Positions 1 through 9,347 of a DNA stretch of 33,969 bases are shown here, in pieces. Each line of letters opens with the position of its first letter. The first letter of the stretch is position 1. The position numbers and the translations under genes are program-made. Under the pieces are notes generated by a model. The model was not told where the DNA came from and did not search any database. It was given only the letters and a program-made list of their open reading frames with translations. Source of the DNA: Alphaproteobacteria bacterium (lineage in GTDB: Bacteria; Pseudomonadota; Alphaproteobacteria; SP197); contig JAJEHK010000038.1 of NCBI GenBank assembly GCA_022823765.1, positions 1 through 33,969 of the forward strand. Reading direction: 5' to 3'.

Positions 1-189
1 GAACTCGCCGACTTCATCGGTCTCGATGTCTGCTATTCCGTCATGCAGGTGCTCTATGACGGTCTAGCGGACACGAAGTACCGCCCGTGTCCGCTGCTCG
101 CCAAGTATGTCGAGGCGGGCTGGCTCGGCCGCAAGTCCGGCCGCGGCTTCTACGACTACTCGGGCGAAACCCCGGTCCCGACTCGCTGA
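1..189 (+). CDS. 3-hydroxyacyl-CoA (3-hydroxybutyryl-CoA) dehydrogenase, C-terminal fragment (5' truncated by window)
   Basis: Frame 1 is open from base 1: [62 protein letters not shown], the typical C-terminal 3HCDH motif ([22 protein letters not shown]). Not in ORF track because the start lies outside the window. Confidence 0.9.
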   Translation, partial: ELADFIGLDVCYSVMQVLYDGLADTKYRPCPLLAKYVEAGWLGRKSGRGFYDYSGETPVPTR

Positions 190-386
190 TCGCCCTTCCG
201 GCGTCCACGAGCACTTCATCACGAGGCCGTTCGTGAAAGGGCGAGGATCATCTCCGTATCCACTCAGTGTGCCGGTCTGGCCGTACTCTTGCCACGCGCG
301 TGAGAGGGACGAGTCCCGTGCAGCAGTTCGTCGATTTCATGTGTCGTTCAGTCAGCGCCGTCATGAGGCTGACTATCTGCCCTTGA

Positions 387-426
387 TTGACAAGATAGGC
401 GCATATACGTTTAAACGCCTATGCGC
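387..426 (+). promoter_or_regulatory. Sigma70-like promoter overlapping nested palindromes; putative autoregulatory operator of the downstream RHH/PIN pair
   Basis: TTGACA (387-392), 17-bp spacer, TTTAAA (410-415). Inverted repeats: ATAGGCG (395-401)/CGCCTAT (416-422), GCGCATA (399-405)/TATGCGC (420-426), and the perfect palindrome CGTTTAAACG (408-417). Confidence 0.5.
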
Positions 427-438
427 GGAGCTGCTACC

Positions 439-675
439 ATGACTCGATGGAACCTCTCCATTTCTGAGGAGACGGACCGTGCCGTACGCACCTTTCTTGC
501 CCGCAACGGAGGAAAGAAGGGTGATCTCTCCCGGTTTGTCGATGAATCAGTTCGTCAGCGTGTTTTCGACCTCACCATCAGACAGGTCAAGGATCGCAAT
601 GCCGAATTGGACCAACGGCAGATTCTCGACTTGATCAACGATGAGGTGAGTGCGGCGGGTGCGGGTCGTTCTTGA
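439..675 (+). CDS. Ribbon-helix-helix (CopG/MetJ-like) antitoxin-type protein
   Basis: MTRWNLSISEETDRAVRTFLARNGGKKGDLSRFVDESVRQRVF has the beta-strand plus two-helix pattern of RHH antitoxins. The ATG at 439 has GGAG upstream. It lies immediately before and overlaps a PIN-domain gene. Confidence 0.7.
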   Translation: MTRWNLSISEETDRAVRTFLARNGGKKGDLSRFVDESVRQRVFDLTIRQVKDRNAELDQRQILDLINDEVSAAGAGRS

Positions 676-1075
676 CACCAACATCCTGATCGGCGCCCTC
701 ATCACCAAGGGTACTCCGCCGGATAGCCTGTATCAGGCGTGGCTGCGCGGCGAGATGGACGTTGTGACTTCAATCGCGCAGATTCGCGAACTGGCAGATG
801 TGCTCGGGAGAGATCGTCTCAGGAGCTTCGTCAACGCTGACGAGGCTTCTGCCATTGTCGAGAATATTGGCACGCGCGCCGTCATCCTTCATGACCCCCC
901 GGGGGTGTCTTACTCTCCAGACCCCATGGACAACCAGATACTGGCGGCCGCGATCGCCGGCGGCGTCGAATTGATCATCTCCGGAGACAAAAGGCACATG
1001 CTTGCGCTCCTGGACGTTGACGGCATTCCAATTGTGACCGCCCGCAAGGCGCTGGAACTGCTGAGCCGGGTCTGA
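650..1075 (+). CDS. PIN-domain protein, putative toxin of a toxin-antitoxin system (TIGR00305/COG1569-like)
   Basis: VVLDTNILIGALI ... RELADVL ... PDPMDNQILAAA ... LIISGDKRHM carries the conserved PIN acidic residues. GTG start; overlaps the antitoxin-like ORF by 26 nt. Confidence 0.85.
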   Translation: MRRVRVVLDTNILIGALITKGTPPDSLYQAWLRGEMDVVTSIAQIRELADVLGRDRLRSFVNADEASAIVENIGTRAVILHDPPGVSYSPDPMDNQILAAAIAGGVELIISGDKRHMLALLDVDGIPIVTARKALELLSRV

Positions 1076-1132
1076 CAAACGGATCGCGACGTCATTGCCA
1101 TGGGACCTCGATCGTGCAATCGGGACCTGGCG

Positions 1133-2368
1133 TCAGCAGTGGCGCCGGCAGGCAAGATACCAGACGAAACAGGCAATCTGGACCAGCACCCAGCCGCCGA
1201 ACGCGGCGAGGTAGCCTGAAGGCGAATAGCCACCTTCGCCCGAAGGGAAGAGATCGAGGACGAGACCGACCAGGATCTGGAGGACGCCTCCGAGGCCGAA
1301 GGTATAGAGGGCGAGCGTGGTGTTGACCCTGCCTGCCATGGCCGCCGGGAACCTCTGGGTCATGTCGGCATAGAATATGATGACCGCACCTCCGGTCGCG
1401 GAGAACGCCGCCGTCAGCACCCATGCAGGCAATCCGCTGCCCAGCGCCAGCATCGCCTGTACGGCAATGAACACCAGCGTGACCGGAGCCGCGACGAAGG
1501 AGACCGGAATGCCGATCCGGCTCAGCCGTTCGGCGAGCCAGCCGAGAAAGGCATACCCGGCGATCATCGCGAGGCCGCCGACGAAAAGGGCCTCGGCCGC
1601 AGGGCCGGCATCAAGGCCGGCCATGTCGCGCAGCCATGGCCCGAACCACAGCGACTGGGTCGACAGCCATGCCGCCTGTGTCGTCATCACCAGCGGCGCC
1701 ACGGCCCGGAAGGCCGGCGAAGCCTGGATGAGCCGGAGTCCCTTCAGCTGGTCCGAAAGTGTGACCGGCGCGCCCGCCGCCCGCCGCTCCGGCACGACGA
1801 CGAGGATGATAACTGCCACCAGAACGGTGACTCCTGCCAGGACGACAAACAGCTGCCGCCAGCCGATGAGCGCAATCATGGCGTGAACCGGAGCGGACGC
1901 TGCCATGGCTCCGGCCCCGCCCGCGGCCAGGACCATGCCGTTGACCAGAGGCAGCTTTTGCCCCGGAAACCACAGCGCAAACATTTTCATGGCGGCCAGC
2001 AGGCCCCCGGCCATGCCCATGCCGATGATGGCGCGCGCCAGGGTGAGGACGGGCGTGCCGTCACCCTGGCTGAAGAGGACCGCACCCGCTGCGGCAATGA
2101 CGAGCAGCACCGCATGGGTTCGCCTGGGTCCGAACCTGTCGAGCGCCATGCCGAGGGGAAACTGGATACCGGCAAAGGCAAGGAAGAAGACACTGGTCAT
2201 CAGGCCGATGGCGGCGGCATCCAGGGCCAGTTCCTCGCCGAGAACCGGTCCGAGAACGGCGTTCACGGTCCGGAAGAGATAGGAGAGGAAGTAACCTGCT
2301 GCGAAGGGAAGGAAGACGCGGCCCACCAGGAACAGAAGACCGTGGGCCGGCGCCTCGGGGGCAGTCAT
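1133..2368 (-). CDS. MFS transporter
   Basis: MTAPEAPAHGLLFLVGRVFLPFAAGYFLSYLFRTVNAVLGP..., about 12 hydrophobic segments and the MFS-like motif GMALDRFGPRRTHAVLLV. The start is set at the internal Met rather than at the ORF-track start (2482). Confidence 0.85.
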   Translation of the reverse strand: MTAPEAPAHGLLFLVGRVFLPFAAGYFLSYLFRTVNAVLGPVLGEELALDAAAIGLMTSVFFLAFAGIQFPLGMALDRFGPRRTHAVLLVIAAAGAVLFSQGDGTPVLTLARAIIGMGMAGGLLAAMKMFALWFPGQKLPLVNGMVLAAGGAGAMAASAPVHAMIALIGWRQLFVVLAGVTVLVAVIILVVVPERRAAGAPVTLSDQLKGLRLIQASPAFRAVAPLVMTTQAAWLSTQSLWFGPWLRDMAGLDAGPAAEALFVGGLAMIAGYAFLGWLAERLSRIGIPVSFVAAPVTLVFIAVQAMLALGSGLPAWVLTAAFSATGGAVIIFYADMTQRFPAAMAGRVNTTLALYTFGLGGVLQILVGLVLDLFPSGEGGYSPSGYLAAFGGWVLVQIACFVWYLACRRHC

Positions 2369-2448
2369 GACAAGGGAAGCGCCATCGCGGTATCGAGGAG
2401 GAGCGGAGAATACCCGGTTGAGAAGGAAACGCCACGTTTGCAACCGTC

Positions 2449-2478
2449 TTGGACACGGTAGCCGGCGGCCGCTACACT
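2449..2478 (+). promoter_or_regulatory. Putative sigma70-like promoter for the argH operon
   Basis: TTGGAC (2449-2454), 18-bp spacer, TACACT (2473-2478), in the divergent MFS/argH intergenic region. Confidence 0.4.
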
Positions 2479-2557
2479 CCACGCCACGTTCCGGTCGGCG
2501 GGCATGCGTCGGCGGGCCGGTACCAGTATCGACACTCCGCTCCGGTGCCTGATCGGC

Positions 2558-3955
2558 ATGTCAGCAACGAACAACCCCAATCCTGTCCGGGGCGGGCGCT
2601 TCCGCGAAGAACCGTCCGCCATCATGGAGCGGATCAACGCCTCGGTGGGCTTTGACCGCCAGCTGGCGCCCTATGACATCGCCGGGTCCAGGGCCCATGC
2701 CTCGATGCTGGCGGCCACGGGCATCCTCTCGGCCGCCGACAACGATGCCATCCAGGAGGGTCTCGATCGCATCGCCCGCGAGATCGAGGAAGGAACCATG
2801 ACCTGGGACCCGGCGCTGGAGGATGTGCACATGAACATCGAGGCGCGTCTTGCCGACCTCATCGGCGAGCCGGCCCGGCGTCTGCACACGGCGCGTTCGC
2901 GCAATGACCAGGTTGCGACGGACCTGCGCCTGTGGTTACGCGATCACCTCGATCGTCTCGATGACGCGCTCACCGGTCTCCAGGAGGCGCTGATCGACCA
3001 GGCGGACCGTCATGTCGCGTCGGTCATGCCGGGAATGACACATCTGCAGCCGGCCCAGCCCGTCACCTTCGGCCATCACATGCTGGCCTATGTCGAGATG
3101 TTCGGCCGGGACCGCGGCAGGCTGACTGACTGTCGACGCAGAATGAACGAATCACCTTTGGGGGCTGCGGCACTGGCCGGGACATCGTTCCCGGTGGACC
3201 GTGAGGCGACGGCCGCCTCGCTGGGCTTCGATCGGCCGGCGGCCAACTCCATGGATGCGGTGTCGGACCGGGATTTCTGCCTGGAGTTTCTCGCCGCAGG
3301 CGCCATCATCGGCGTGCACCTGTCGCGCCTGGCAGAAGAACTCGTCCTGTGGACCAGTCCGACCTTCGGATTTGTGCGCCTGCCCGACAGTCTGACCACG
3401 GGGTCGTCGATCATGCCCCAGAAACGCAATGCCGATGCTGCCGAACTGGTGCGCGGCAAGGCCGGACGCCTGACCGGTGGGCTGGTGTCGCTCTTGACCA
3501 TGCTGAAGGGTTTGCCGATGACCTACGGCAAGGACATGCAGGAAGACAAGGAACCGCTCTTCGATGCTGCCGAGACGCTGATGCTGGTGGTTCCGGCGAC
3601 AGCGGCCATGATACGCGGCATGACCGTCGACACGGAGGCCATGAGGGCGCTCACGGATGACGGTTTTGTGACCGCGACCGATCTTGCGGACTGGCTGGTT
3701 CGCGAGAAGGGACTTCCGTTCCGGGAGGCCCATCACATCACCGGCCGTCTCGTCGCGCTTGCCGAGGAGACGGGATGTGATCTGGTATCGTTGCCGCTTG
3801 ACGCGATGCGTCGGGTGGACGACCGTCTCGATGCCTCGGTGCGCCAGGTTCTCACGATTGATGCTTCGGTCGCCAGCCGTGCGAGTTCGGGCGGTACGGC
3901 GCCAAGACGAGTGGCTGAAGCGGTGGAAGAAGCCCGCAGGAGGTACCTTGCATGA
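2558..3955 (+). CDS. argH: Argininosuccinate lyase
   Basis: [38 protein letters not shown]...[20 protein letters not shown]...[20 protein letters not shown]: fumarase/ASL signature. Confidence 0.97.
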   Translation: MSATNNPNPVRGGRFREEPSAIMERINASVGFDRQLAPYDIAGSRAHASMLAATGILSAADNDAIQEGLDRIAREIEEGTMTWDPALEDVHMNIEARLADLIGEPARRLHTARSRNDQVATDLRLWLRDHLDRLDDALTGLQEALIDQADRHVASVMPGMTHLQPAQPVTFGHHMLAYVEMFGRDRGRLTDCRRRMNESPLGAAALAGTSFPVDREATAASLGFDRPAANSMDAVSDRDFCLEFLAAGAIIGVHLSRLAEELVLWTSPTFGFVRLPDSLTTGSSIMPQKRNADAAELVRGKAGRLTGGLVSLLTMLKGLPMTYGKDMQEDKEPLFDAAETLMLVVPATAAMIRGMTVDTEAMRALTDDGFVTATDLADWLVREKGLPFREAHHITGRLVALAEETGCDLVSLPLDAMRRVDDRLDASVRQVLTIDASVASRASSGGTAPRRVAEAVEEARRRYLA

Positions 3956-4062
3956 CCAGACGCAATGCCCTGATGCTGGTGCTTGCAGCCCTCGCAGCCG
4001 CATGCGGGCGCAAGGGGGATCTGACACGTCCCGGTACGGACGGGGAGTCAGACGACAGTTGA
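3952..4062 (+). CDS. lptM: Small LptM/YifL-like lipoprotein (36 aa)
   Basis: Translates to [36 protein letters not shown]: signal peptide plus lipobox (LAAAC), then the CGxKGxLxxP motif typical of LptM/YifL. ATGA overlap with argH stop and TTGA overlap with lysA start. Absent from ORF track (too short). Confidence 0.8.
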   Translation: MTRRNALMLVLAALAAACGRKGDLTRPGTDGESDDS

Positions 4063-5321
4063 CCGCCTTCGAGTACCGCAACGAGCGGTTGCACGTGGAG
4101 GATGTGGATCTCGCGACCATCGCTCGCGAGATCGGCACACCCTTCTATTGCTACAGCGCGACGGCGCTGCGTCGCCGCTTCCTTCACCTTCGGAACATGC
4201 TGGCCGGGACCGGTACATCGGTCCTGTATGCGGTCAAGGCCAACAGCAACCTCGCGGTCGTTCATCTCCTCGGCGGCCTGGGCGCGGGGGCGGATGTCGT
4301 CTCGGCGGGCGAGATACACCGCTGTCTTGCTGCAGGACTCGGCGCGAACACAATTGTCTTCTCTGGAGTTGGCAAGTCCCGTGATGAGATCGTCTTCGCC
4401 CTGGAGAACGGCATCAGGCAGATCAACATCGAGAGCGAAGGCGAATTCGATCGTATCCTGAAGATCTGCGACGAATTCGACATGGAAGCGCCCGTGGCCT
4501 TCCGGTTCAATCCGGATGTCGATGCGGGCGGACACGAGAAGATCTCCACCGGGAGGCAGACCGACAAGTTCGGTCTTCCCGCGGCAACCATCCGGCACCT
4601 GTGGTCAAGGGCCCGGGCTCATCCCCTGATCCGGCCCGTCGGACTCGCGGTTCATATCGGATCCCAGATACACGATGTCGGACTCTACCGCACCGCCTTC
4701 GACAGGCTGCTGGACCTGGCCGACGCGCTGGATGGTGTCTCCTCGCTTGATCTTGGCGGAGGACTGGGCATCGCATACCACGAAGAGGAAGAAGCAATCG
4801 ACCTCGATGGCTATGCACGTCTTCTGGCGGACATCCGCCGCCGGACGGACGCGGAACTCGCCATTGAACCCGGACGCTGGCTGGTCGCGTCGGCCGGCGT
4901 CCTTGTCACCGGGGTGAACACGGTCAAGCAGGCAGGATCGAAGCGCATCGTCATCGTTGATGCCGCCATGAATGATCTGGTGCGGCCGACACTCTATGAC
5001 GCCCGCCATCCGGTCTGGCCGCACCGCGAGGCAACACCACCCCTCTTCGATTCCGTGGTGGCGGGGCCGGTCTGCGAGTCGGGGGACGTGCTGGCCCACG
5101 ACGTGTTGCTGCCTGGTCTCGACGACGGCGATCTGCTGGCCATCGGCCATGCCGGAGCCTATGGCGCCGTCATGGCCTCAGGTTACAATGGACGCTTGCT
5201 GGTACCGGAGGTGATGGTGGACCAAGATCGCCATGCCGTGGTCCGCAGGCGACCGGGACATGATGAAATGATGGCGCTGGAGACAGTTCCGGACCTGCAA
5301 CGTCATGACACCGTCCGCTGA
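4059..5321 (+). CDS. lysA: Diaminopimelate decarboxylase
   Basis: TTG start inferred ([41 protein letters not shown]). Contains YAVKANSNLAVV (PLP lysine), HIGSQIHDVG, LDLGGGLGI, EPGRWLVA and CESGDVLA. Confidence 0.95.
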   Translation: MTAFEYRNERLHVEDVDLATIAREIGTPFYCYSATALRRRFLHLRNMLAGTGTSVLYAVKANSNLAVVHLLGGLGAGADVVSAGEIHRCLAAGLGANTIVFSGVGKSRDEIVFALENGIRQINIESEGEFDRILKICDEFDMEAPVAFRFNPDVDAGGHEKISTGRQTDKFGLPAATIRHLWSRARAHPLIRPVGLAVHIGSQIHDVGLYRTAFDRLLDLADALDGVSSLDLGGGLGIAYHEEEEAIDLDGYARLLADIRRRTDAELAIEPGRWLVASAGVLVTGVNTVKQAGSKRIVIVDAAMNDLVRPTLYDARHPVWPHREATPPLFDSVVAGPVCESGDVLAHDVLLPGLDDGDLLAIGHAGAYGAVMASGYNGRLLVPEVMVDQDRHAVVRRRPGHDEMMALETVPDLQRHDTVR

Positions 5322-7707
5322 CAACAGGGCAGGCCCCGCCCTGGTTGCGCGGCGGTTGTTCCTGGCTCGCCTGGCGCTCGTCTGGGAGGACCTCCTTATC
5401 CGGTCCTGGCGTGCTGCGTCCCTCGTCGTCCTCTTCCTGGGACTCGTCCTGCTCGGAGTGGTGTCATCGCTTCCCGGGATACTCCACATCGCCCTCCTGG
5501 TTTTCTTCGGCATTGCCACGCCTCTTGCCCTGTGGCGGGATTTTCGGGGATTCAGCTGGCCCCGGGAAGAGCAAGTACGACGCCGCCTCGAAATCGGGAG
5601 CGGTGTGCCGCACAGACCGCTGATGGCGCTCGACGATGTCTATGCGGGCGATCTCCAGGACGGGGCGAGTCAGGCGTTGTTCGAAATGCATCGTGCGCGA
5701 GCGGCCGGACGCGTACGCCGCCTGCGGGTCGGCTGGCCGCGCAGCGCGCTGGCCTCGCGTGACCGTTTCGCCCTCAGATATCTTGCCCTGCTGGTTCTGG
5801 TTTGGGGGGTGATTGCCGGCTGGTCACAGGCCCGGGCCAACTTCACCGCCCTGCTGCAGCCGGGATACTCCGTGAGCGGAGGCGCCGGTGCTGCCGGAGA
5901 GGCGACATTCTGGATCACGCCTCCGGCCTATACCGACGTTGCTCCCATCTGGTTTGAGCAGAGCGCAGGGGATCACCCGGTGCCGGTTCCCGTTGGCAGT
6001 GAATTGGTGGTGCAGGTCCGTGGCGGCTCCCGGACACCGGTGCTGACGGTCGATGACACGTCGTTCGATTTCACCAATGCCGGAGGAGAGAATTGGCAGA
6101 TCGCCCACGTGCTCGTCAGCGGCACGCAGTTTTCGATCCTCCAGTCCGGCATTCTGCTGGCTGGGCGGACGATTTCCCTCATCACCGACGAACCGCCCGA
6201 GGTTGCCCTCACGGCGGAGCCCTCCGAGACACTGCGGACGGGGCTGCGCCTCGATGTCGCAGCCAGCGACGACTACGGTCTCGAGTCCGTCACCGGCGAG
6301 ATCCGCCGACCTGACGGCACCGACGATGAAGTGCTGCGGATTTCCGTGCCACTGGCGCAGCCGGGAATCCGTACCGTGTCGGGTCCTGCCTTCTACAATC
6401 TGATGGCGCATCCATGGGCCGGTCACGAGGTGGAGCTGGTTCTGGTTGCCACGGACGAGATCGGTCAGAGGAATACGAGTGTCCTTCATACCTTCGAGTT
6501 GCCCGAGCGATTTTTCTTTCACCCGGTGGCGCGCGAGATAGCGAAGCAGCGCAAGGCCTTCGCTGTCGACAGGGACCTCGCAGGCGAGACGGTCTCGGTG
6601 CTGCACCGTCTTTCAAGGGAACCTGAAGCCTACCTCTCGGAAGTCGACGTTCACCTGGCGCTGGTGACGGGCGCGTTGCGCCTGGACTACAGCGCCGACC
6701 GGGAATCGACAGCCGACGATGTGATCGGACTGATGTGGGAAACGGCACTTGCCATCGAAGAGGGCCCGCTGGCCTTCGCTGAACAGCGGGTGCGCGATCT
6801 GCAGCAGCAGATTCTCGAGGCTCTCAGTGGCGGTGCATCGGATGCCGAGATCGAACGTCTGCTCGCAGAACTGCGCAACGCCATGGACGACTACATGCGG
6901 GCTCTTTCGAACAGGCTGCGTTCGGATCCGGGGGAGTTATTCGACCCCACCGAGGCGCTGAAGGCGGTCGGCAGCCGCGAACTGACTGATCTGGTCGACC
7001 GGATATCCGAATTGGTGCGCACCGGATCACGCCAGCAGGCCCGGACCCTGCTGACCCGTCTCCAGGAGATCATGGAGAGCATTTCGGTGGGCAATCTCAG
7101 TGACCTTTCGGGAAGCTCGTCTGCCGAAGCCGTGGAAATGATCCAGACCATCCGCCAGATCATCAGCGAACAGCAGCAGCTGTTGGACGAGAGTTTCAGG
7201 ATTCTGCGCGATGTCGGGGAAGAGGACGTTGACACGACCGAGCAGGCCGAACGCCAGGCTGATGTAAGGGACGTTCTCAAGAGTTTCATGGAGCGCATGG
7301 AGGAATTCGGTTACGACGTGCCCCGTCACTACAGCCGGGCCAACCGCTCGATGCGTCGCGCCGTTCGCCAACTGAAGGCCAACCGCCCGGGCCATGCGGT
7401 CGATCACCAGACAGAGGCCGTTGATTTCCTGAAGGAAGGCGCCGGCGACATGATGGCGCAGATTCTCGATCTCCTCGGCGAGAGCGTGGGGGGTGATTCC
7501 CAGGGGTTCTTCTCGGCGCCCAGGGACCCGATCGGCCGCAGCCTTGGCAACTCCATCGGTTCCGCCACTGACGATATCAACATTCCCGACAAGGGATCCC
7601 TCATCCGCGTTCGCCAGATACTTGACGAACTGAAGCGACGCGCCGCCGAACAGCACAGGCCCGAGGAGGAGCAGGAGTATCTCCGCCGCCTGCTCAGGCG
7701 GTTCTGA
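5305..7707 (+). CDS. DUF4175 / TIGR02302-family membrane protein
   Basis: 800 aa with N-terminal TM segments, then a long predicted periplasmic region with helical C-terminal half (…AERQADVRDVLKSFMERMEEFGYDVPRHYSRANRSMRRAV…). Position next to lysA matches this alphaproteobacterial family. Confidence 0.8.
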   Translation: MTPSADNRAGPALVARRLFLARLALVWEDLLIRSWRAASLVVLFLGLVLLGVVSSLPGILHIALLVFFGIATPLALWRDFRGFSWPREEQVRRRLEIGSGVPHRPLMALDDVYAGDLQDGASQALFEMHRARAAGRVRRLRVGWPRSALASRDRFALRYLALLVLVWGVIAGWSQARANFTALLQPGYSVSGGAGAAGEATFWITPPAYTDVAPIWFEQSAGDHPVPVPVGSELVVQVRGGSRTPVLTVDDTSFDFTNAGGENWQIAHVLVSGTQFSILQSGILLAGRTISLITDEPPEVALTAEPSETLRTGLRLDVAASDDYGLESVTGEIRRPDGTDDEVLRISVPLAQPGIRTVSGPAFYNLMAHPWAGHEVELVLVATDEIGQRNTSVLHTFELPERFFFHPVAREIAKQRKAFAVDRDLAGETVSVLHRLSREPEAYLSEVDVHLALVTGALRLDYSADRESTADDVIGLMWETALAIEEGPLAFAEQRVRDLQQQILEALSGGASDAEIERLLAELRNAMDDYMRALSNRLRSDPGELFDPTEALKAVGSRELTDLVDRISELVRTGSRQQARTLLTRLQEIMESISVGNLSDLSGSSSAEAVEMIQTIRQIISEQQQLLDESFRILRDVGEEDVDTTEQAERQADVRDVLKSFMERMEEFGYDVPRHYSRANRSMRRAVRQLKANRPGHAVDHQTEAVDFLKEGAGDMMAQILDLLGESVGGDSQGFFSAPRDPIGRSLGNSIGSATDDINIPDKGSLIRVRQILDELKRRAAEQHRPEEEQEYLRRLLRRF

Positions 7708-7803
7708 CACACCGTCCGGTGAAGGCATGCCGTTGCCTCCGGCTCTGTGCTAGTGTCCGGAGGACCTTGCCTCCTCATCGGGCCTGAAGCAGGGAAAGTT
7801 GGC

Positions 7804-8469
7804 GTGATTCGGTTTGAAAACGTCGGTCTGCGCTATGGCAGCGGGCCGGAAGTCCTCCATGATATCGATCTCACCCTGGAATCGGGGTCCGGCCACTACC
7901 TTGTCGGCCCCACAGGCGCCGGCAAGACGTCGATGCTGAGCCTGCTCTATCTTGGCCGGCGGCCCACCCGCGGGCTGCTGACCATGTTCGGGCAGGATGT
8001 GGCGACGGCAACGCGAAGCGCCCTCACGGGCTTTCGCCGGCGCATCGGTGTCGTTTTCCAGGACTACAACCTGCTCGATCATCTCTCGGCGTTCGACAAC
8101 GTTGCGCTGCCGCTGCGCCTGGTCGGCACGGACCCGGGCATGGTGAGAGATCACGTGTACCAGCTGCTGGAATGGGTTGGCCTCGACACCATGGCCGACG
8201 TGAAGCCCCCCTTCATGTCGGGTGGCGAAAAACAGCGGGTGGCCGTGGCAAGGGCGGTGATCGGACAACCGGATGTGCTGCTCGCAGATGAGCCGACAGG
8301 AAATCTCGATGAGCCGATGGCGGATCGTCTGATGATGCTCTTCATGGAGCTCAATCGCCATGGCACGACTCTGGTGATCGCCACCCACAACACCAGGCTT
8401 CCGCAGCGGTTTCCCCATCCGGTCCTCCACCTCAAGGAAGGGTTCCTGAAAGCGGGCCGCCCATGGTGA
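7804..8469 (+). CDS. ftsE: Cell division ATP-binding protein FtsE
   Basis: GTG start; IRFENVGLRYGSGPEVLHDIDLTLESG; Walker A GPTGAGKTS; signature MSGGEKQRVAVARAV; Walker B VLLADEPTGNLD; followed by an FtsX-like permease. Confidence 0.92.
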   Translation: MIRFENVGLRYGSGPEVLHDIDLTLESGSGHYLVGPTGAGKTSMLSLLYLGRRPTRGLLTMFGQDVATATRSALTGFRRRIGVVFQDYNLLDHLSAFDNVALPLRLVGTDPGMVRDHVYQLLEWVGLDTMADVKPPFMSGGEKQRVAVARAVIGQPDVLLADEPTGNLDEPMADRLMMLFMELNRHGTTLVIATHNTRLPQRFPHPVLHLKEGFLKAGRPW

Positions 8470-9347
8470 GGTGGAGGCAGCGACCGCAGGAGGTCCCGCT
8501 CGCTTCGGATCCCTCGTCCAGCTTTGTTCCGACCATCATCGGCGCCATGGTGTTCCTGTCGACCCTGGTACTCAGTGCCTCGCTGGCCATGGAAGGAGTC
8601 GCGGACCGGTGGCAGATCACCGGTCAGCAGTATGGCGCCACCATCGAGATGTCCCGGGACAACGCCAGCGAAGAGGCCGTGGCCGCTTCCATCGACGTGC
8701 TGGCACAGTTGCCGGGAATCAGCCGGGTCCACCTGGTCGGGGATAACGAGATTCTCGAGACCATCGAGGCGTGGACAGGCGGCAGACCCGACCCGGACTT
8801 GTTGCCGTTACCGGTGCTGATCGATGTCGAGGCCGTGTCACCCGAATCCCTGAGAGGTGATGTCATCGAGCAGATTCTCGAGGAGACTGTCGGTGCCGTC
8901 ACGGTCTATGTCGAACCGCAGTGGCTCCTTGCCGTGCGCAGCACCGTCGGTACCGTTCAATTGGTGACCGCCCTGATGCTGATCATCATTGCGCTGATCT
9001 CTGTCGTCTCGATCATCTATGTCACGCGCACGGCGCTTTCGATTCATCAGGACACCATCGAGATTCTGCACCAGGTCGGAGCCCAGGACAGCTACATTGC
9101 GTCCCAGTTTCAGAACCAGTCCCTGATCCTGGCGTTGATGGGAGGCATTCCCGGCAACGTTTTGGCCATCATCATCATAATCCTGATGGGCGAACTGTCC
9201 GGCGATATCGAGGCGCCCCTGTTGCCGGCGGTCTCCTTCTCGGTTCGCGAGTGGCTCTTTCTCGGTGCGCTTCCCGTTGTCGCGGCGCTGGTGGCGATGG
9301 TCGCGGCGCGGGTGACGGTGATCACCTCACTGGGCCGCATGCCGTGA
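8463..9347 (+). CDS. ftsX: Cell division protein FtsX-like permease
   Basis: TM plus large extracytoplasmic domain and C-terminal TM segments (LVTALMLIIIALISVVSIIYVTRTALSIHQDTIEILHQVGAQDSYIASQFQ). Overlaps ftsE by 7 nt. Confidence 0.88.
   Translation: MVRWRQRPQEVPLASDPSSSFVPTIIGAMVFLSTLVLSASLAMEGVADRWQITGQQYGATIEMSRDNASEEAVAASIDVLAQLPGISRVHLVGDNEILETIEAWTGGRPDPDLLPLPVLIDVEAVSPESLRGDVIEQILEETVGAVTVYVEPQWLLAVRSTVGTVQLVTALMLIIIALISVVSIIYVTRTALSIHQDTIEILHQVGAQDSYIASQFQNQSLILALMGGIPGNVLAIIIIILMGELSGDIEAPLLPAVSFSVREWLFLGALPVVAALVAMVAARVTVITSLGRMP

Noticed and set aside
3684-4058. N-terminal 125-residue extension of the lysA ORF in the ORF track
   Set aside because: It overlaps argH out of frame and the lptM-like ORF; homologous LysA proteins start near TAFEYRN, so the extension is not credible.
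7708-7760. CACCGTCCGGTG inverted repeat downstream of the DUF4175 gene as a terminator
   Set aside because: The arms are only 5 bp, there is no T tract, and ftsE follows immediately on the same strand.
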